A DNA stretch of 64,000 nt from Eulemur rufifrons (GCF_041146395.1 NC_090999.1:69135001-69199000), one strand, 5' to 3'; shown: positions 1-11,540, counted from the first letter of the stretch. Translations and numbers: made by a program. The notes: generated from the sequence alone by a model not told the origin.

Positions 1-899
1 GGAACAAAATCTTTAAATTTTTGTACCACAAAATAATAAACAAGGTACACAAATATGACATCATCACATCTAAGCAAAAAAAAGAAGGTTTTGTACCATA
101 GTTAAATTAATTAAAATTTATTTTATTTAGTGCTCAATTATTTTAATATTTAATGGTACATATGGTTTATATTTATTTTGTTGATATATAATGCATATGT
201 ATAATTTATATGTGTGTTTGTATATGCATGTGCACAGCTTATTTATAGAAATACACAAATAAAAACTTTGGAGACTGTATGATTGTTAACTCTTTTCTCA
301 AGCTACACAGATCATGTATTGAAACAATGATATACAGCCAAATAAACATATATACCTTAATAGGGATGTTTATTATCAGTTTATATCTAACCAGTAAAAA
401 AAATGTTCAATTTAATATCCAGCACAGCTTGAAATATATATACGTGTGCTTGCTTTATGAGTCCAGAGGTAAGAATATTTAGAACTCAATATGACATAAT
501 TTTTCAAAAACCACACAAAGCATTTTATTACATATCAAGTGTAGGAAAGAAACTGAAAAGATGGCATTTTTATTATTTAACAAACAATTTCTGAATAATT
601 GTGCTTTATCTTTTCATAATATGAAATGGTATTGCACTCAAATCTAATTTAATAAATGCTACACCAACATTCCATTTCCAACAACATCCAATTACTGCTT
701 AACTTGTAAATGAGGATTCCATTAATATAAAACTTTAACTGTGTTTTTAAAATTCTAATTCTGTCAGTTGCTTTAGCTGCAAGCTGTTTTAACACATCAC
801 CATGACAGCTAAATTATAAGTCAAAACCAGGTCCAGGAGACCTTAGAGGAATCAAAAGGTTTATATTTTTCTCAAGGTGTCCTTAGTGTATTGTCAATA
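1..899. other. AT-rich intergenic DNA, nothing recognised
   Basis: AT-rich sequence with scattered stop codons in every frame. I see no repeat family, RNA gene or coding signal that I can support. It is the left flank of the first L1 insertion. Confidence 0.5.
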
Positions 900-915
900 A
901 AGAAGACTCAGTATT
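900..915. repeat. Left candidate target-site duplication of the L1-U6 insertion
   Basis: AAGAAGACTCAGTATT here resembles AAGAAAGATTCAATATT at 2248-2264, with two mismatches and one indel. It lies immediately outside the L1 tail, as expected for an aged duplication. The right copy overlaps the last U6-like bases, so part of it may be microhomology. Confidence 0.5.
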
Positions 916-2177
916 TTTGTTTGTTTGTTTCAGCATATTACAGGGGTACAAATATTTAGGTTACATATATTGCCTTTGCCCCACCTGAGTCAGAGCTTCA
1001 AGCATGCCCATCCCCCAGATGGTACACACCACACCCATTAGGTGTGAATGTACCCATCACCTTCTCCCCTGCCAGCCTGCCTGACACCCCATGAATGTTA
1101 CTACTATATGTGCACATAAGTATTGATCAGTTAATACCAATTTGATGGTGAGTACATGTGGTGCTTGTTTTTCCATTCTTGTGGTACTTCACTTAGTTGA
1201 ATGGGCTCTAACTCTATCCAGGATAATAAAAAAGGTGCCAGGTCATCATTGTTTTTTGTGGTTGAATAGAACTCCATAGTATACATATACCACACTTTAT
1301 TAATCCACTCATGTATTGATGGGCACTTGGGTTGTTTCCACATCTTTGCAATTGTGAATTGTGCTGCTATAAACATTCGAGTGCAGATGGCTTTTTGATA
1401 GAACGTCTTTTGTTCCTTTGGGTAAATAACCAGTAAAGAAATTGCTGGATCAAATGATATTTCTACTTGTATCTCTTTGAGTTATCTCTATATTACTTTC
1501 CACAGAGATTGTGCTAGTTTGCAGTCCTACCAGCAAAGTATGAGTATTCCTATCTCTCCACATCTATGCCAACATTTATTGTTTTGTGACTTTTAGATAA
1601 AGGACATTCTCACTGGGGATAAGTGATATCTCATTGTGGTTTTGATTTGCGTTTCCCTGATGATTAGAGATGTTGAGCAGTTTTTCATGTTTCTTGGCCA
1701 TGAGTCTGTCTTCTTTTGAAAAGTTTCTGTTCATGCCCTTTGCCCACTTTTTAATGGGATTGTTTGAGTTTTTCTTGCTGATTTTCCTGAGTTCTATATA
1801 GATTCTAGTTATCAGCCCTTTATCAGATGTGTAACATGTGAATATTTTCTCCCATTCTGTAGGTTGTCTGTTTGCTCTCAAGATAGTTTGCTTGGCTGTG
1901 CAGAAGCTTTTTAATTTGATCAGGTCGCATTTATTTATTTTTGTTGTTGCTGTGATTGCCTTTGGGGTCTTGTTCATAAATTCTTTCCCTAGGCTGATGT
2001 CTATAAGAGTTTTTCCAACATTTTCTTCTAGAATTCTTATAATTTCATGCATTAGGTTTAAGTCTGTTATCCACTGTCAGTTGATATTTGTGAGAGGTGA
2101 GAGGTGTGGATCCTGTTTCAGTCTTCTGCATGTGGCTATCTAGTTTTCCCAGCATCATTTACTGAATAAGAGTTCTT
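916..2177 (-). mobile_element. LINE-1, 5'-truncated (3' UTR plus ORF2 C-terminal third)
   Basis: On the minus strand this runs from ORF2 (about 2177 down to the stop near 1131) through a 3' UTR to an (AAAC)n-type tail, seen on the plus strand as TTTG repeats at 916-929. The encoded stretch includes recognisable L1 ORF2 C-terminal protein ([17 protein letters not shown], then [14 protein letters not shown] at the end). The frame is broken between about 1376 and 1576, so it is dead. It is more diverged than the copy at 11321-12756. Its 5' break directly abuts a U6 snRNA fragment, and the L1 plus U6 block is bracketed by similar 16-17 bp sequences at 900-915 and 2248-2264. Confidence 0.9.
1131..2052 (-). 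pseudogene. L1 ORF2 C-terminal remnant (broken)
   Basis: Two open pieces (2052-1576 and 1376-1131) read as consecutive parts of the L1 ORF2 reverse-transcriptase protein. They cover the region after the polymerase domain, with [18 protein letters not shown] and [16 protein letters not shown] motifs, and the extreme C terminus. The cysteine/histidine zinc-knuckle region lies in the broken interval. In intact L1 this protein performs target-primed reverse transcription in the nucleus. Here only a C-terminal fragment survives, with frameshifts, so no function is expected. Confidence 0.85.
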
Positions 2178-2179
2178 AT

Positions 2180-2255
2180 GTGCTCAATTCAGCAGCACAT
2201 ATACTAAACTTGGAATGATACAGAGAAGATTAGCATGGCCCCTGCACAAGAAAGA
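2180..2255 (+). pseudogene. U6 snRNA pseudogene fragment (5' three quarters)
   Basis: Starts GTGCTC and continues through the diagnostic U6 blocks AGCAGCACATATACTAAA, GATACAGAGAAGATTAGCATG and GCCCCTGC. It then loses similarity at about nucleotide 75 and lacks the U6 3' end and oligo-U tail. Differences from the canonical sequence in the 5' stem (CAATTCAGC for CGCTTCGGC) would destroy the normal hairpin. Its nucleotide 1 lies two bases from the 5' break of the L1 on the opposite strand. No TATA box or proximal sequence element is evident upstream, where L1 DNA sits, so it is a retrotransposed fragment and not an active RNA polymerase III gene. Confidence 0.9.
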
Positions 2256-2264
2256 TTCAATATT
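2248..2264. repeat. Right candidate target-site duplication of the L1-U6 insertion
   Basis: AAGAAAGATTCAATATT sits at the point where U6 similarity ends and pairs with 900-915. Bracketing of the whole L1 plus U6 block suggests one insertion event. Confidence 0.5.
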
Positions 2265-4735
2265 GAATAGTAATATTAGATGATATTTTTTATTCCATAT
2301 GTGTTTATCATACCCAAAGTTATAAAAAATTATCAATTTATATAAATGTTTGGGCTTTTTGTGTTTTTTTTACAGGTTTGGAACTATGAGTATATAAACA
2401 TTTTCCATGACAATGCATTTGTGGAAAAAAATTGGGGGGCCATGGAATAATGGTTAATAAGTAGTATTTAGGTATCTCTACTACCAATACGTTTTGCTTT
2501 GTGGCACTATAATAAATTTTTACTTCCACTAATAATAGAATCATACATATTTTTTCATGTCTAAAAAAATACATGGACATGTTCTGAGCACATACATTAC
2601 TTTCAGAACAAGAGTCCCAAAACAATCTGTACCACTTCACCTACATTAAGATAGTCATTATTAGTTTAAAAGTTTACCCTCTAACTTATGCTGTGGTCAT
2701 TTCCATAATAGGAAATCTTACAGAATAATATTTAATCATGCCAATAAATTGCTTTATAAAGAATAGTATGTCAATAGATACTAGTTTAATAAAATTAAGT
2801 GATGAATTACTAAATCTCTATTACATTTTTCTACCTACATATTCCTTTTCTCTCCTTTTCTCTGTTAGCTTTCTTTCTTTATTCTTTTAGTTATTTTTTG
2901 ACTCAATATACCATGCATTAAGAAAAATCAAGTCTCGAAGGCCAAAATAAATGTAGCAATCTTAGTGTTACTATTAGGAAAATGGCCCATAAAGTTGAAG
3001 CACAGTTGTCTCTGAAACATGAATTTAAATCTTCTAATTGCCTAATTTTTTGTAATTACATTGGAAAATACTTAATACTTCAAATTCTTCTATGGTTTTC
3101 CTGGGTAACGAGTTGAGTATGTTATAATAAACTTTATGGGCAGATAAACTATATTACTTAGAAGTTACATTCCTTTGTCACACTCTGGGTAAATAAACAT
3201 GCTCACCCTATGTCAGGATAGTTCTGTTTGCTCCCAAGGTAACAAATGGTACACCCAAGTTGATGTACTATTTGGGCAAAAGTTTAAAGGAGGTTTTATT
3301 CTATTTGGGTTCTGCCCTTAAGAGGACCATCCTAAGTCCAACAGTAAGATACGAGTCCTCTCAGAGGCTTTTTCTTTTCTCAATTGTCCCAAAATAATGA
3401 CTTGATACAGGAGGAAATTGAGCATCGAGTTCAAAACATGAGCAAAAATTCCTTTGAATTAAAATGATGGCTTGCAAGATTCCCAGGAGTTAATTTGGAC
3501 TCACTTCTTAAAACAAACAAAAGAGCATGTTCTATACAGTTTTGAGATTTTATTTTAATTTCAGAGAGTTAATTAAAATACCAAATAATGCTAACATGAT
3601 GAAATAAAAAAAAATGTGTCTCTTTCTTATTCTGCCTTCTCCCTATCTCTAGTTTTCAAACAGTGATTTCAATTTGGGGATGACAATATGCATCATAGTG
3701 TTTTTAGCCACTTCATAACTGATGGGATATAAGATCAAGTTTGCAAACTAATGGCCCATAAGTATGTCTTGTGAGTTCTACTTCGTATTTAAAACATCAT
3801 GGAAGTTTACCACTAATGTGGATTTCTAAAATCTTTCAGTAACAAAATTGACTGGAATAGAATCCTGGTTCCTCTTCTCCTTTTAATAAAGAATTAATAC
3901 CATACTTTAGTTTGCTATGGCCACCCACACCCTCTCTCCATCCCCAAAGTTCTCTAACCTCTGACCATTGACTTGCTTGCATTACCATTACCTGCCAATC
4001 TTATGGAGGCACTCTAAAGTGAGAGTCCTTATATAAACCAAAGTTAGAGTCTATTTCAAAAGAAAAGCGCAAAAAGTTTTCTTTATCCATGGTACAGCTA
4101 TTTTTTAAAATGTGGATTGTGATGTTATTGCCATAAGGAACTTACCCAAAAGTAGCTTCTAGTACTCGACACTATGTATTACCTTTACAAAAGAGAATAT
4201 GACAATAGTTAGCCTGAAAGGAACTTTGAGTATACATTGCCTTGTGAAACAATGGTGAAAAAACTTCCCAGGCATAACATTTGACAAGATGTGGTTACTA
4301 TTGTAGGTGTTATGCCAATAATCAGGTAATTTGTAGATGCATATAAGATATGTATTGAAGTCTAAAATTCAAGACATCAAATGTCAAAAGATATAGAAAG
4401 CTTTTGGCAATTCTTCACTGATGGTTTTCATAGATTCTGAAGTTTTTTAAACATTAGGAAAAGTAGTATTTGTATCATAGAATCTTCAGATGAGCTACAA
4501 GATATCTGAATAAGCATGGCCACACATTGTGTGTGAATGATCAAATTATGCCCCAGACTCTCATGTTTTCAAAATATTTTTTTCATAACGCTTTCAGTGG
4601 AAATATGATTTATCTTCATTTTAAATTCTAAAATTGTGCCAGAAGTATATTTAAAAACAATATAAATCTTCCAGTGTTTCTACTTCCATATATCCTATAA
4701 AATCTTGAATTTTTTTTTCACTTGGTGAGTAATTT
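2265..4735. other. Intergenic DNA, nothing recognised
   Basis: About 2.5 kb of AT-rich, apparently unique sequence. No open frame looks protein-like and no repeat family is recognisable with confidence. Confidence 0.4.
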
Positions 4736-4739
4736 ATTC

Positions 4740-4920
4740 ATAGATATTTTGAAACTAGAAGGAGCATATAGAATTAGATAATGCAATACAACCATCACTT
4801 TATAGAGAGGAGAACAAGAACCAAAGAAGCTAATTTGTTTGCCTAATATGACACAGGTAATAAGTAGCAGAAATAGAGCTAAAATTAGTTTTCCAAGCTA
4901 GTTTTCTACCCTTTCCATAG
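4740..4920 (-). repeat. Ancient MIR-related SINE fragment
   Basis: The plus strand shows the reverse complement of an old tRNA-derived SINE pattern: a run resembling 'cactttatagagaggagaac...gcctaatatgacacaggtaataagtagcagaaatag', that is, the usual lost-spacing form of the fraction with 'gaggaaactgag' and 'ggtcacacagctag'. Heavily diverged, so the subfamily is uncertain. Confidence 0.4.
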
Positions 4921-5568
4921 TAAAGCTCACAATGTATTATTTCCAAAAGATGTGTAAAATATAGACCCTTCCAGATGAACAGGAAGACAATCTTGAATTT
5001 TAACGTTAAATCTCCAATTACATAGAATCAAGTTAAAAAGCTTTTACAAAATTTTGATATCACCAGAAATAATCTAATGATCCAGTTTGATTTCATTATC
5101 TAACTGTGAATTTAGATGGAGCTGTAAATTTACAGTAATGTCATATATCATTCCAAGAGAGAAATTTATTTATGCATCAAACTGAATGTAGGTATATTTC
5201 ATGATGTACCTGGTTATTAATCCAAATTATTTTGTCCTCCAGTCACAGAGATTATTTTAATTTGGTGAATTAACTTTTACCTTTCTGATTCAAAACAGAA
5301 ACAGAAACTGTATAACTTTTATGCTGTAACAGAAAAGTTACTTGTGTCAATATTATCCTAAGATAACTAACTCATTTACTTACACTATAAGTGAAATAAA
5401 AAATGTTAGGACTTTTGCTATGTCTATTTCTGGAGACAAATGACCACTGGCACTGCAAATATATCTGCTATGACTGATTCTGTGATCAGTAGACCTTAAA
5501 AATACAGAATATGAAGATATAAATATTATTTATAAAATAGTTTGGACAACACACAGTAAGTCTTACTA

Positions 5569-5853
5569 CAGTTGACCCTTGAACAACACAGATTTGCACT
5601 GCACATGTCTACTTATATTCAGATTTTTTTCAGTAAATAGTGTTAGCTCTTCCTATCTGCTGGTTCTACATCAACCAAACAGCACATTCAACCAAACACC
5701 AATAGAAAATGCAATATTCTCAGGATGCAAAGCCTGTGGGTACCAAGGGCCATCTTTTGTATCTGCAGACCAACTGTGGGACTTGAGTATGGGTGGATTT
5801 TGTTACCCGTAGGCAGTCCTTGAACAATTCCCTACAGACACAAGGGACAACTG
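5569..5853 (+). mobile_element. Tigger/MER-type non-autonomous DNA transposon, complete
   Basis: A 285-bp element with near-perfect terminal inverted repeats: CAGTTGACCCTT at the left, and AAGGGACAACTG at the right (reverse complement CAGTTGTCCCTT, 11 of 12 matching). It is flanked on both sides by TA (5567-5568 and 5854-5855), the target duplication of Tc1/mariner-pogo transposons. The interior has the familiar 'cttgaacaacac' and 'ttcagtaaatag' patterns of Tigger-derived miniature elements. It contains no transposase, so it would have been mobilised in trans long ago. Confidence 0.85.
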
Positions 5854-5855
5854 TA

Positions 5856-6375
5856 CTTACATTTGTTGTCTAACATTCAGGTCACAAAATAAAATTATTT
5901 TTCCCATTTGAGCTCAGCATATAAATGTATCTCATAGTTCCATACTAGTTTTATCATATTGATAATGATTATTAATAAGATGCAAGTATAATCCCAGTAT
6001 TATCTTTTAAAATATCTGTTGTTTTACACTGGTTTCTATGTCTATCTCAACATCAATTTAGTACTCATCTAATTAACAGGTTTTGGGGGAAAATTAGGAG
6101 AAATAATCTATGTTTAACAGTGACTGACATAGTTAAACTTCAAAAAAAAAAAAAAATAACGCCTTCCATGTTACTTTGTTTTCTTTTCCTGTATTATGCA
6201 AATAATTGTTTTCTTTTTTCACTCTGTCTATACAATGTCATTATCCATCATTTTTTAGAACTAATCAACTTCTCTTCTTTGAATAAATAATACATTTTAA
6301 TGATTAAACCTTTCATAAAACAAATAAAATGTTTCAGATTTGTGTCATGTAATTTCCATGTTTCTTAAGGCTGAA
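5856..6375. other. Intergenic DNA with a short A-run
   Basis: AT-rich sequence. A run of about 15 A residues at 6142-6156 is the only low-complexity feature, and no element body is recognisable next to it. Confidence 0.4.
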
Positions 6376-6379
6376 AACA

Positions 6380-6590
6380 TCATGATTGAAAGTAAGTGCT
6401 TTAACATCAGACTGATTGGGTTTAAATGCCAACTCTAATACACACCAGCTATGGCTTTGATCATCACACCTTTTCTAAGTCTAAATTCTCCTCTGTGTAA
6501 AAGGAAGATAATAATAGTAACTAATTAATAAGGTGCTTGTCAAGAATAAATCTGATAACCCACATTAAGTTTTCTGAGCACAGTTCTTGC
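6380..6590 (+). repeat. MIR SINE
   Basis: Follows the MIR consensus order: 'gactgattgggtttaaatgccaactct', then 'cacaccagctatgg', then a 'taagtctaaattctcctctgtgtaaaaggaagataataatag' core and an 'aataaatctgataa' end. Ancient mammalian tRNA-derived SINE; the polymerase III promoter is degraded. Confidence 0.75.
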
Positions 6591-6599
6591 AAAAATGTA

Positions 6600-8025
6600 C
6601 CCAATTAGTAGAATAAAGATCAATTCTTATTTATCATTGTATTATGTCAGTCTTTGTGCTATTATATTACCAAAGAAAAATTTCTACCCTCAATAAATTT
6701 ATCATTTTGTAAGGTATACTCTTTACAAAACAAGCAAAAATAATACATTTTTTATGTTTATCATGATGGGAGTAAGTACAGGACCAACAGAATAAAGACA
6801 TATTCTAGTCTTGATGGTCAAGAAAGAGATACCATGTCTTAGCAAATATATGAAAAGTAGTTAATCTGGTCAAATGTAAAACCATGAATTTGCCCAGAAG
6901 GTCCTCTTTTTATCACATCTGAAGTATCCCTCCATCAAAATACCATTTACATGGGCATTTGTGACCCACATTATGATGTGTGGAACCACAGTAGCACGTG
7001 ATCCAACCTGGGATGAATTTCTTCCCAAAAAATCTGGCACATCATCAGAAAGCAGTGCAAGGAAGTATCTTTCCAGCGGTTGGAAATGGATGAGAAAGTA
7101 ATATAACATGGCCATATTTTTGTCAGGTTAAGAAAGCCAGTCTGTGCTGCTGATGGCAGAAGCAGTCAAAAAGTGAAACTAAATTCTGGTTGTGTCTGAC
7201 TTCTAGGTTCCAATATTCCTAAGGTTTACCTGCTTTTGTGCCTTCTTGGTGTCTTGGCTTTATAATTATTTCTCAAATTTCATTTTCAAGTAGCATCAGT
7301 TTTTTTCCTCAGCTTAAAAAAAAAGTTATTTTTTTGACACCCAACATTCAGAGAAGTTTGTTCAAAATAATCCAAGCTGAAAACAGTATCTTCCAAGATC
7401 TAAAGGCAAGTGTGGGATAGGTGGGCTTAGAAAGTCAAATTAGGGCAGTCTCTAACCCTAATTTACCATTTGAGGCCTGATTCTAACAGTTGCTTAATAC
7501 TTATTTCTTTCTGTATAGAAGCCATATGTCTTTACTTTTAGCTAAACGTTTTGACTCTTTGGTTCCTCTCTGCCAAATTTTTTCTCACTTATTTATGCTG
7601 CTCTTGGAAGATGACTTCCTGCTTTGGTCAAACTCTATTGATTAAGTCTCATCTCACTCCTCTGTCTCCTGCATTGTCCTATTTACTGTTCCAGGATAGT
7701 TGCACTATAGACTTCATGTGAAATCCCTTCTGGTAGTTGTCACTGTGACACAAAGGACTTCATTCATATTCATTTGTGCCTGATCTGCAAGTCTGCCTAA
7801 TTTTTCTTCAGCCTTCCATGTTGTGAGATTGTACTTTCAGTATGCCGCACTCTTTCTCACCACACTCACACACATACATTCACACATGTTGATTTCTCAT
7901 GACCGATTTCTCCTGTCATCGCTCAATTCTGAGAAAAGTTGCTTTCTTTGATTCTGGGACACATGGAAACTGGCAAGGTAATAAATCAATATTTTTAGAA
8001 AAATCATGATAAATATAAAATGCAA
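6600..8025. other. Intergenic DNA, nothing recognised
   Basis: Apparently unique sequence. An 81-codon open frame on the minus strand (6870-7115) has no recognisable domain and no retrogene features. I treat it as chance. Confidence 0.35.
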
Positions 8026-8029
8026 ATCC

Positions 8030-8585
8030 AACATGATAACAGTCCCCACCTCAAAGTCCTTCAATAGATTTCTGTTACTCTGAAAATAGAAACCAAAATC
8101 CTTTATTTGCCCTATAAGCCCCTGCATGATGATATGCACCCTGCCCTGCTTCCAGCTTCATCTCCTGTCATTCCACGCTTTATTTTTGCATCCCATTCAT
8201 GTTGCCCTTTACGCAGTATCTAAGATTTTTTTCATGTTTATTCTTGTTTTAGGATATCATTTACAAGTGCTGTTTTCCCTGCCTAAAATATTCTTCTCTA
8301 GACCCCCTTTACTTAGTAAAATTGTCAGTTAACTCTCAATTCAAATTTTGTTTTCACAGGTATCCTTCAATGACTCACAAGTCTTGTTGGTCCTGTTTTA
8401 TAAATTCAGATACTCTACATTTTTCCTTCAGAGCACAAGTTGGTAATTAAATAATTCTATATGTGTGTGTATATGTGTATATATTTCTGTCTAGACTGTA
8501 AGTTCTATAGTTCTGTGAGGGTATAGCTCATATCTTTTTTTGCCCAGCAGTATCTCCAGAATCTAGAACAATGCCCAGCACAAGG
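8030..8585 (+). mobile_element. LINE-2 (L2) 3' fragment
   Basis: Matches the L2 3' region in order: 'caaagtccttcaatag', 'aaccaaaatcctttatttgccctataagcccctgcatgat', 'gctgttttccctgcctaaaatattcttc', 'tatccttcaatgactcac', and the end 'tagactgtaagttctatagttctgtgagggtatag...cagaatctagaacaatgcccagcaca'. Long for an L2 relic but heavily mutated, with no usable reading frame. A MIR follows directly. Confidence 0.8.
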
Positions 8586-8589
8586 AAAA

Positions 8590-8790
8590 GCAGTAAAGCA
8601 CAATTGTTAAGATTGCGAGCTTAAAAGCAAGATCTCTAGCATTCAAATACAAGCTCTGACACAGCTTTGGGTGACTTTAGACAAGCTGCTTAATATTTCT
8701 GTGCTTCAGTTTTGTTATCTACAAATTTGAGATTGATAGTAGCACATACCTTATGTTATTATGCAATTAAGTGCATGAAAATTGCTATGA
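8590..8790 (+). repeat. MIR SINE
   Basis: Contains 'cagtaaagcacaattgttaagattgcgagc', 'aatacaagctctgacacagctttgggtgactttagacaagctgcttaat' and 'ctgtgcttcagttttgttatctac', the standard MIR succession, followed by a core resembling 'gattgatagtagcacatacctta'. Confidence 0.8.
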
Positions 8791-9189
8791 GTGCCCCTGC
8801 TAGTCACCCCTCAGTTTATCAGAAGCAATGCTGCATATGGATAGGGCAAATACATGTCTTCAGAAGAGGAGCACCTTCATTTCTCCCAACTCAGCTCAGC
8901 CTTATATAAAGCCACCTTTTGCTCTGATTCCCCTGAGATAATCTTCTGAGGAACAACCTGGACTGAACAGGGAGAAAATTAGCTGCTGGCAGCAACTCAA
9001 CATGAAAGTTTGAGCCTAGAAGGAAAACAGACAATAGCAACTTGGGTCTCTTTCCATGTAAATCCAAGACTGTGATGTATCTGGGTCTTTTCTATAATGT
9101 CTTACTGGATAAGAAAAAAAAAATCAATAGATTAAGAGTACAGACTTTACAGTAAGATCTGCCATGATATTTTCTTTACAAGCATTTGG

Positions 9190-9420
9190 TTCCCGTTGCT
9201 GAGGGACACCCCCAACCCTATGCCAGTGAACTCAGACATGGCCTTGTGATTTCCTTTGGTCAATGAAATAGAAAAGAAAACGTGTATCACCTCTTGGCAA
9301 AAGTTTATGAGTGAACATTGTATTCATCACATTCTTTTCTTTCCTCCGCTGTTGTGTCCTAAACACTCCAGAGTGTGATCACTCCAGAATGAAGAAGACA
9401 ACTTATCACTGCTAATATGA
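9190..9420 (+). repeat. Possible MaLR-type LTR fragment
   Basis: 'ggccttgtgatttcctttggtcaatgaaatag' followed by a 'cacctcttggcaaaagtttatgagtg' pattern resembles the 5' half of old ERVL-MaLR LTRs. The right half is not clearly recognisable, so the assignment is weak. Confidence 0.35.
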
Positions 9421-9479
9421 GTCTTTGAAATTTTGAAATGTTCACGTTGTTCTTTCTAAAGTATATCCTAGTATATGCA

Positions 9480-9610
9480 AACTGCTACACCTGGCTCTGA
9501 ATTCCTGCTTCACTGCATCCTAGCTCTGTAATCGTGGGCAGGTTACTTAAACTATCTGGCTTACAATTTCTACACCTTGATATAGGAATAATAAAGTCTA
9601 TGATAAAAAG
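9480..9610 (+). repeat. MIR SINE fragment
   Basis: 'cctggctctgaattcctgcttcactgcatcctagctctgtaatcgtgggcaggttacttaaactatctggctt' matches the MIR tRNA-to-core transition, ending near 'ataggaataataaagtctatga'. Confidence 0.75.
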
Positions 9611-9614
9611 CATT

Positions 9615-10340
9615 AGTGGAATTCAGAATCTCTTCCCACCTACTTTTCTTGTTCCTTCCTGTACAGATGAGGCTAAAAAGCTAAAAACAATATATTCTAT
9701 ATTTCCTTAAAGCTAAAGTTCTAGATGAAAGAAATCATTACTATCAATTAAACATGCTTCTCTGAGGTTTGGAAAGGAGTAATATTGCAGAGGTCATATT
9801 CCAGCTGCTTTGGCTGGTTTCTGGTGGCACGTAAAGATGTGGATATGTCCATGTAAGTCTCCAGCTTTGTGGTTGTCGAGGAGGCTGTGGGAGAATTGTG
9901 ACTGCTTTGGTGGTCAGGTTCCCTCACAAGCTGAGTCATGTCTGGAGGCCACAGTGGAGTCCACACCTCCAATGCTTACAATGTTTTTAAGAACCCCATT
10001 TGTTTTTTTACATTTAACCCTTTTACTATTTCAAATACCTAGACTGGTTTCTGGTTTTTGTACACAATCCTGGTTGATTACACTTTTGGATATTGTGAAC
10101 ATTAAACATAGAAAAATATGAAAAGTTCCTGTTCCTATCACTGGAACAAAATTAGTTCAATAAAAAATAGATGCTATTATTTTTATTGGTGATCCTCTAC
10201 TTAGATACTTTAACACAGAAAACGATAGTGTCACTAAGCTACTTTTGTGGTTCATTCATTTATTTGACAAAATTCTACCATGTGTTTGACAGTATTCTGA
10301 GTGCTAAGGATGAAAAAGAAAATAAGCAAAGGCCAGATGA
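9615..10340. other. Intergenic DNA, nothing recognised
   Basis: Includes overlapping short open frames on both strands (about 9748-10121) with no recognisable domain. It is the left flank of the nested L1 block. Confidence 0.35.
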
Positions 10341-10356
10341 CTGACCAAACTCTTTT
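10341..10356. repeat. Left target-site duplication of nested L1 block
   Basis: CTGACCAAACTCTTTT matches CTGACCAATCTCTTTT at 13762-13777 at 15 of 16 positions. Read on the minus strand the duplication begins AAAAGAG, which fits the preferred L1 endonuclease site TTTT/AAAA. Confidence 0.8.
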
Positions 10357-10376
10357 TTAATTTTTTAAAAAAATTT

Positions 10377-10512
10377 TTATGTGTTTCAAAAATATTTTAT
10401 TTTCCATGTGTGGAAAAGTGATACTATTTATTAATTTATTATAACATGTATTCATACTCTCAAGATTAGAGCTTTAATACAAATGTTACAATAATTAATA
10501 GATAATAAAACA
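10377..10512 (-). other. Candidate 3'-transduced flank of the outer L1
   Basis: About 135 bp of non-L1 sequence lies between the L1's own poly(A) (plus-strand T-run, 10519-10529) and a second degenerate A-rich tail (10357-10376) that adjoins the target duplication. On the minus strand an AATAAA signal (plus-strand TTTATT at 10396-10401) lies about 20 nt before the second tail, the right distance for polyadenylation. This is the expected structure when an L1 transcript bypasses its own signal and carries downstream genomic DNA to a new site. The source locus cannot be told from this window. Confidence 0.6.
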
Positions 10513-11309
10513 GGAGATTTTTTTTTTTAATTTCAAAGTATTAGGGGAATACAAATGATTTTGGTTACATGGGTCAATTTTATAATGCTTGAATCATGGG
10601 TATAAGTGTGCCTGTCACCCAGATAGTATTCATTGTACCCACTAGGTAGGTTTTCACCCATCCCCTCCTCCCTATCCCCTTGCTTGATTTCCATTGAGTT
10701 TTACTTTCCTCTGTTCACATGTGTGCTCATTGGTTAGTTCCAATTTAATAGTGAGTATATGTGGTGTTTGCTTTTTCCATTCTTTAGATGCTTCACTTAG
10801 GATAATGGTCTCCAGTTACATCTAAATTGTTCATCCTTCTTCATGGCTGAGTAGTATTCCATGGTATACATATACCACATTTTGTTAATCCACTCATGAA
10901 TTGATGGGCACTTGGGTTCATTCCACCTCTTTGCAATTATGAATTGTGCTGCAATAAACCTTTGAGTGCAGGTATCTTTTTGATAAAATGACTTCTTTTC
11001 CTTGGAGTAAATACTAGTAGTAAGATTGCTGGATCAAATGATAGGTTTACTTTTAGTTATTTGACATATCTCCATACAGGTTATACTAATTTGCAGTCTC
11101 ATCAACAGTGTAGAAGCATTCCTTTTTCTCTGCATCCATGCCAACATCTATTATTTTTGGACTTTTTAATAAAGCCATTCTAACAATGTTAAAGCATGAT
11201 ATCATTGTGGTTTTAAATTGCATTTCTCTGATTATTAGTAATGTTGAGCATTTTTTCATATGTTTATTGGGCATTTGTCTATCTTCTTTGAAAGCTTCTG
11301 TTCATGTAT

Positions 11310-11320
11310 TTTGCCCATTT
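11310..11320. repeat. Left target-site duplication of the inner young L1
   Basis: TTTGCCCATTT here pairs with TTTGCCCACTTTTT at 12757-12770, one mismatch over the shared length. Both derive from the outer L1's own sequence. Confidence 0.75.
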
Positions 11321-11466
11321 TTTTTTATTTCTTTTTATTATGGGGGATACAGAATTTCAGGTTACATACGTTGCCCATGTACCGCCTGTCCCCCCAAGTC
11401 AAAGCTCCAGGCGTGTCCGTTCCCCAAACGGTGCGCGTTGCACTCATCATATAGGCATACACCCAT

Positions 11467-11489
11467 TCCCTTCCCCCCACCCCCCCACC
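11467..11489 (-). other. G-rich tract in L1 3' UTR (possible G-quadruplex)
   Basis: On the element's sense strand this is a run of G tracts separated by one or two bases (plus-strand C-runs of 3, 6 and 7, then 2). Primate L1 3' UTRs are known to hold a polypurine tract that can form a quadruplex, and a related tract is seen at 35875-35898. Confidence 0.6.
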
Positions 11490-11540
11490 TCAGTCTGATA
11501 TCCGATTGGTATCGTTCCCAGATGTGTATTTAGGTGATGA

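Noticed and set aside
2180..2255. Functional U6 snRNA gene
   Set aside because: The 3' quarter and oligo-T terminator are missing, the 5' stem is broken and L1 DNA occupies the promoter position.
6870..7115. 81-codon minus-strand frame as a retrogene
   Set aside because: No poly(A), duplication or recognisable protein. Kept as unexplained sequence.
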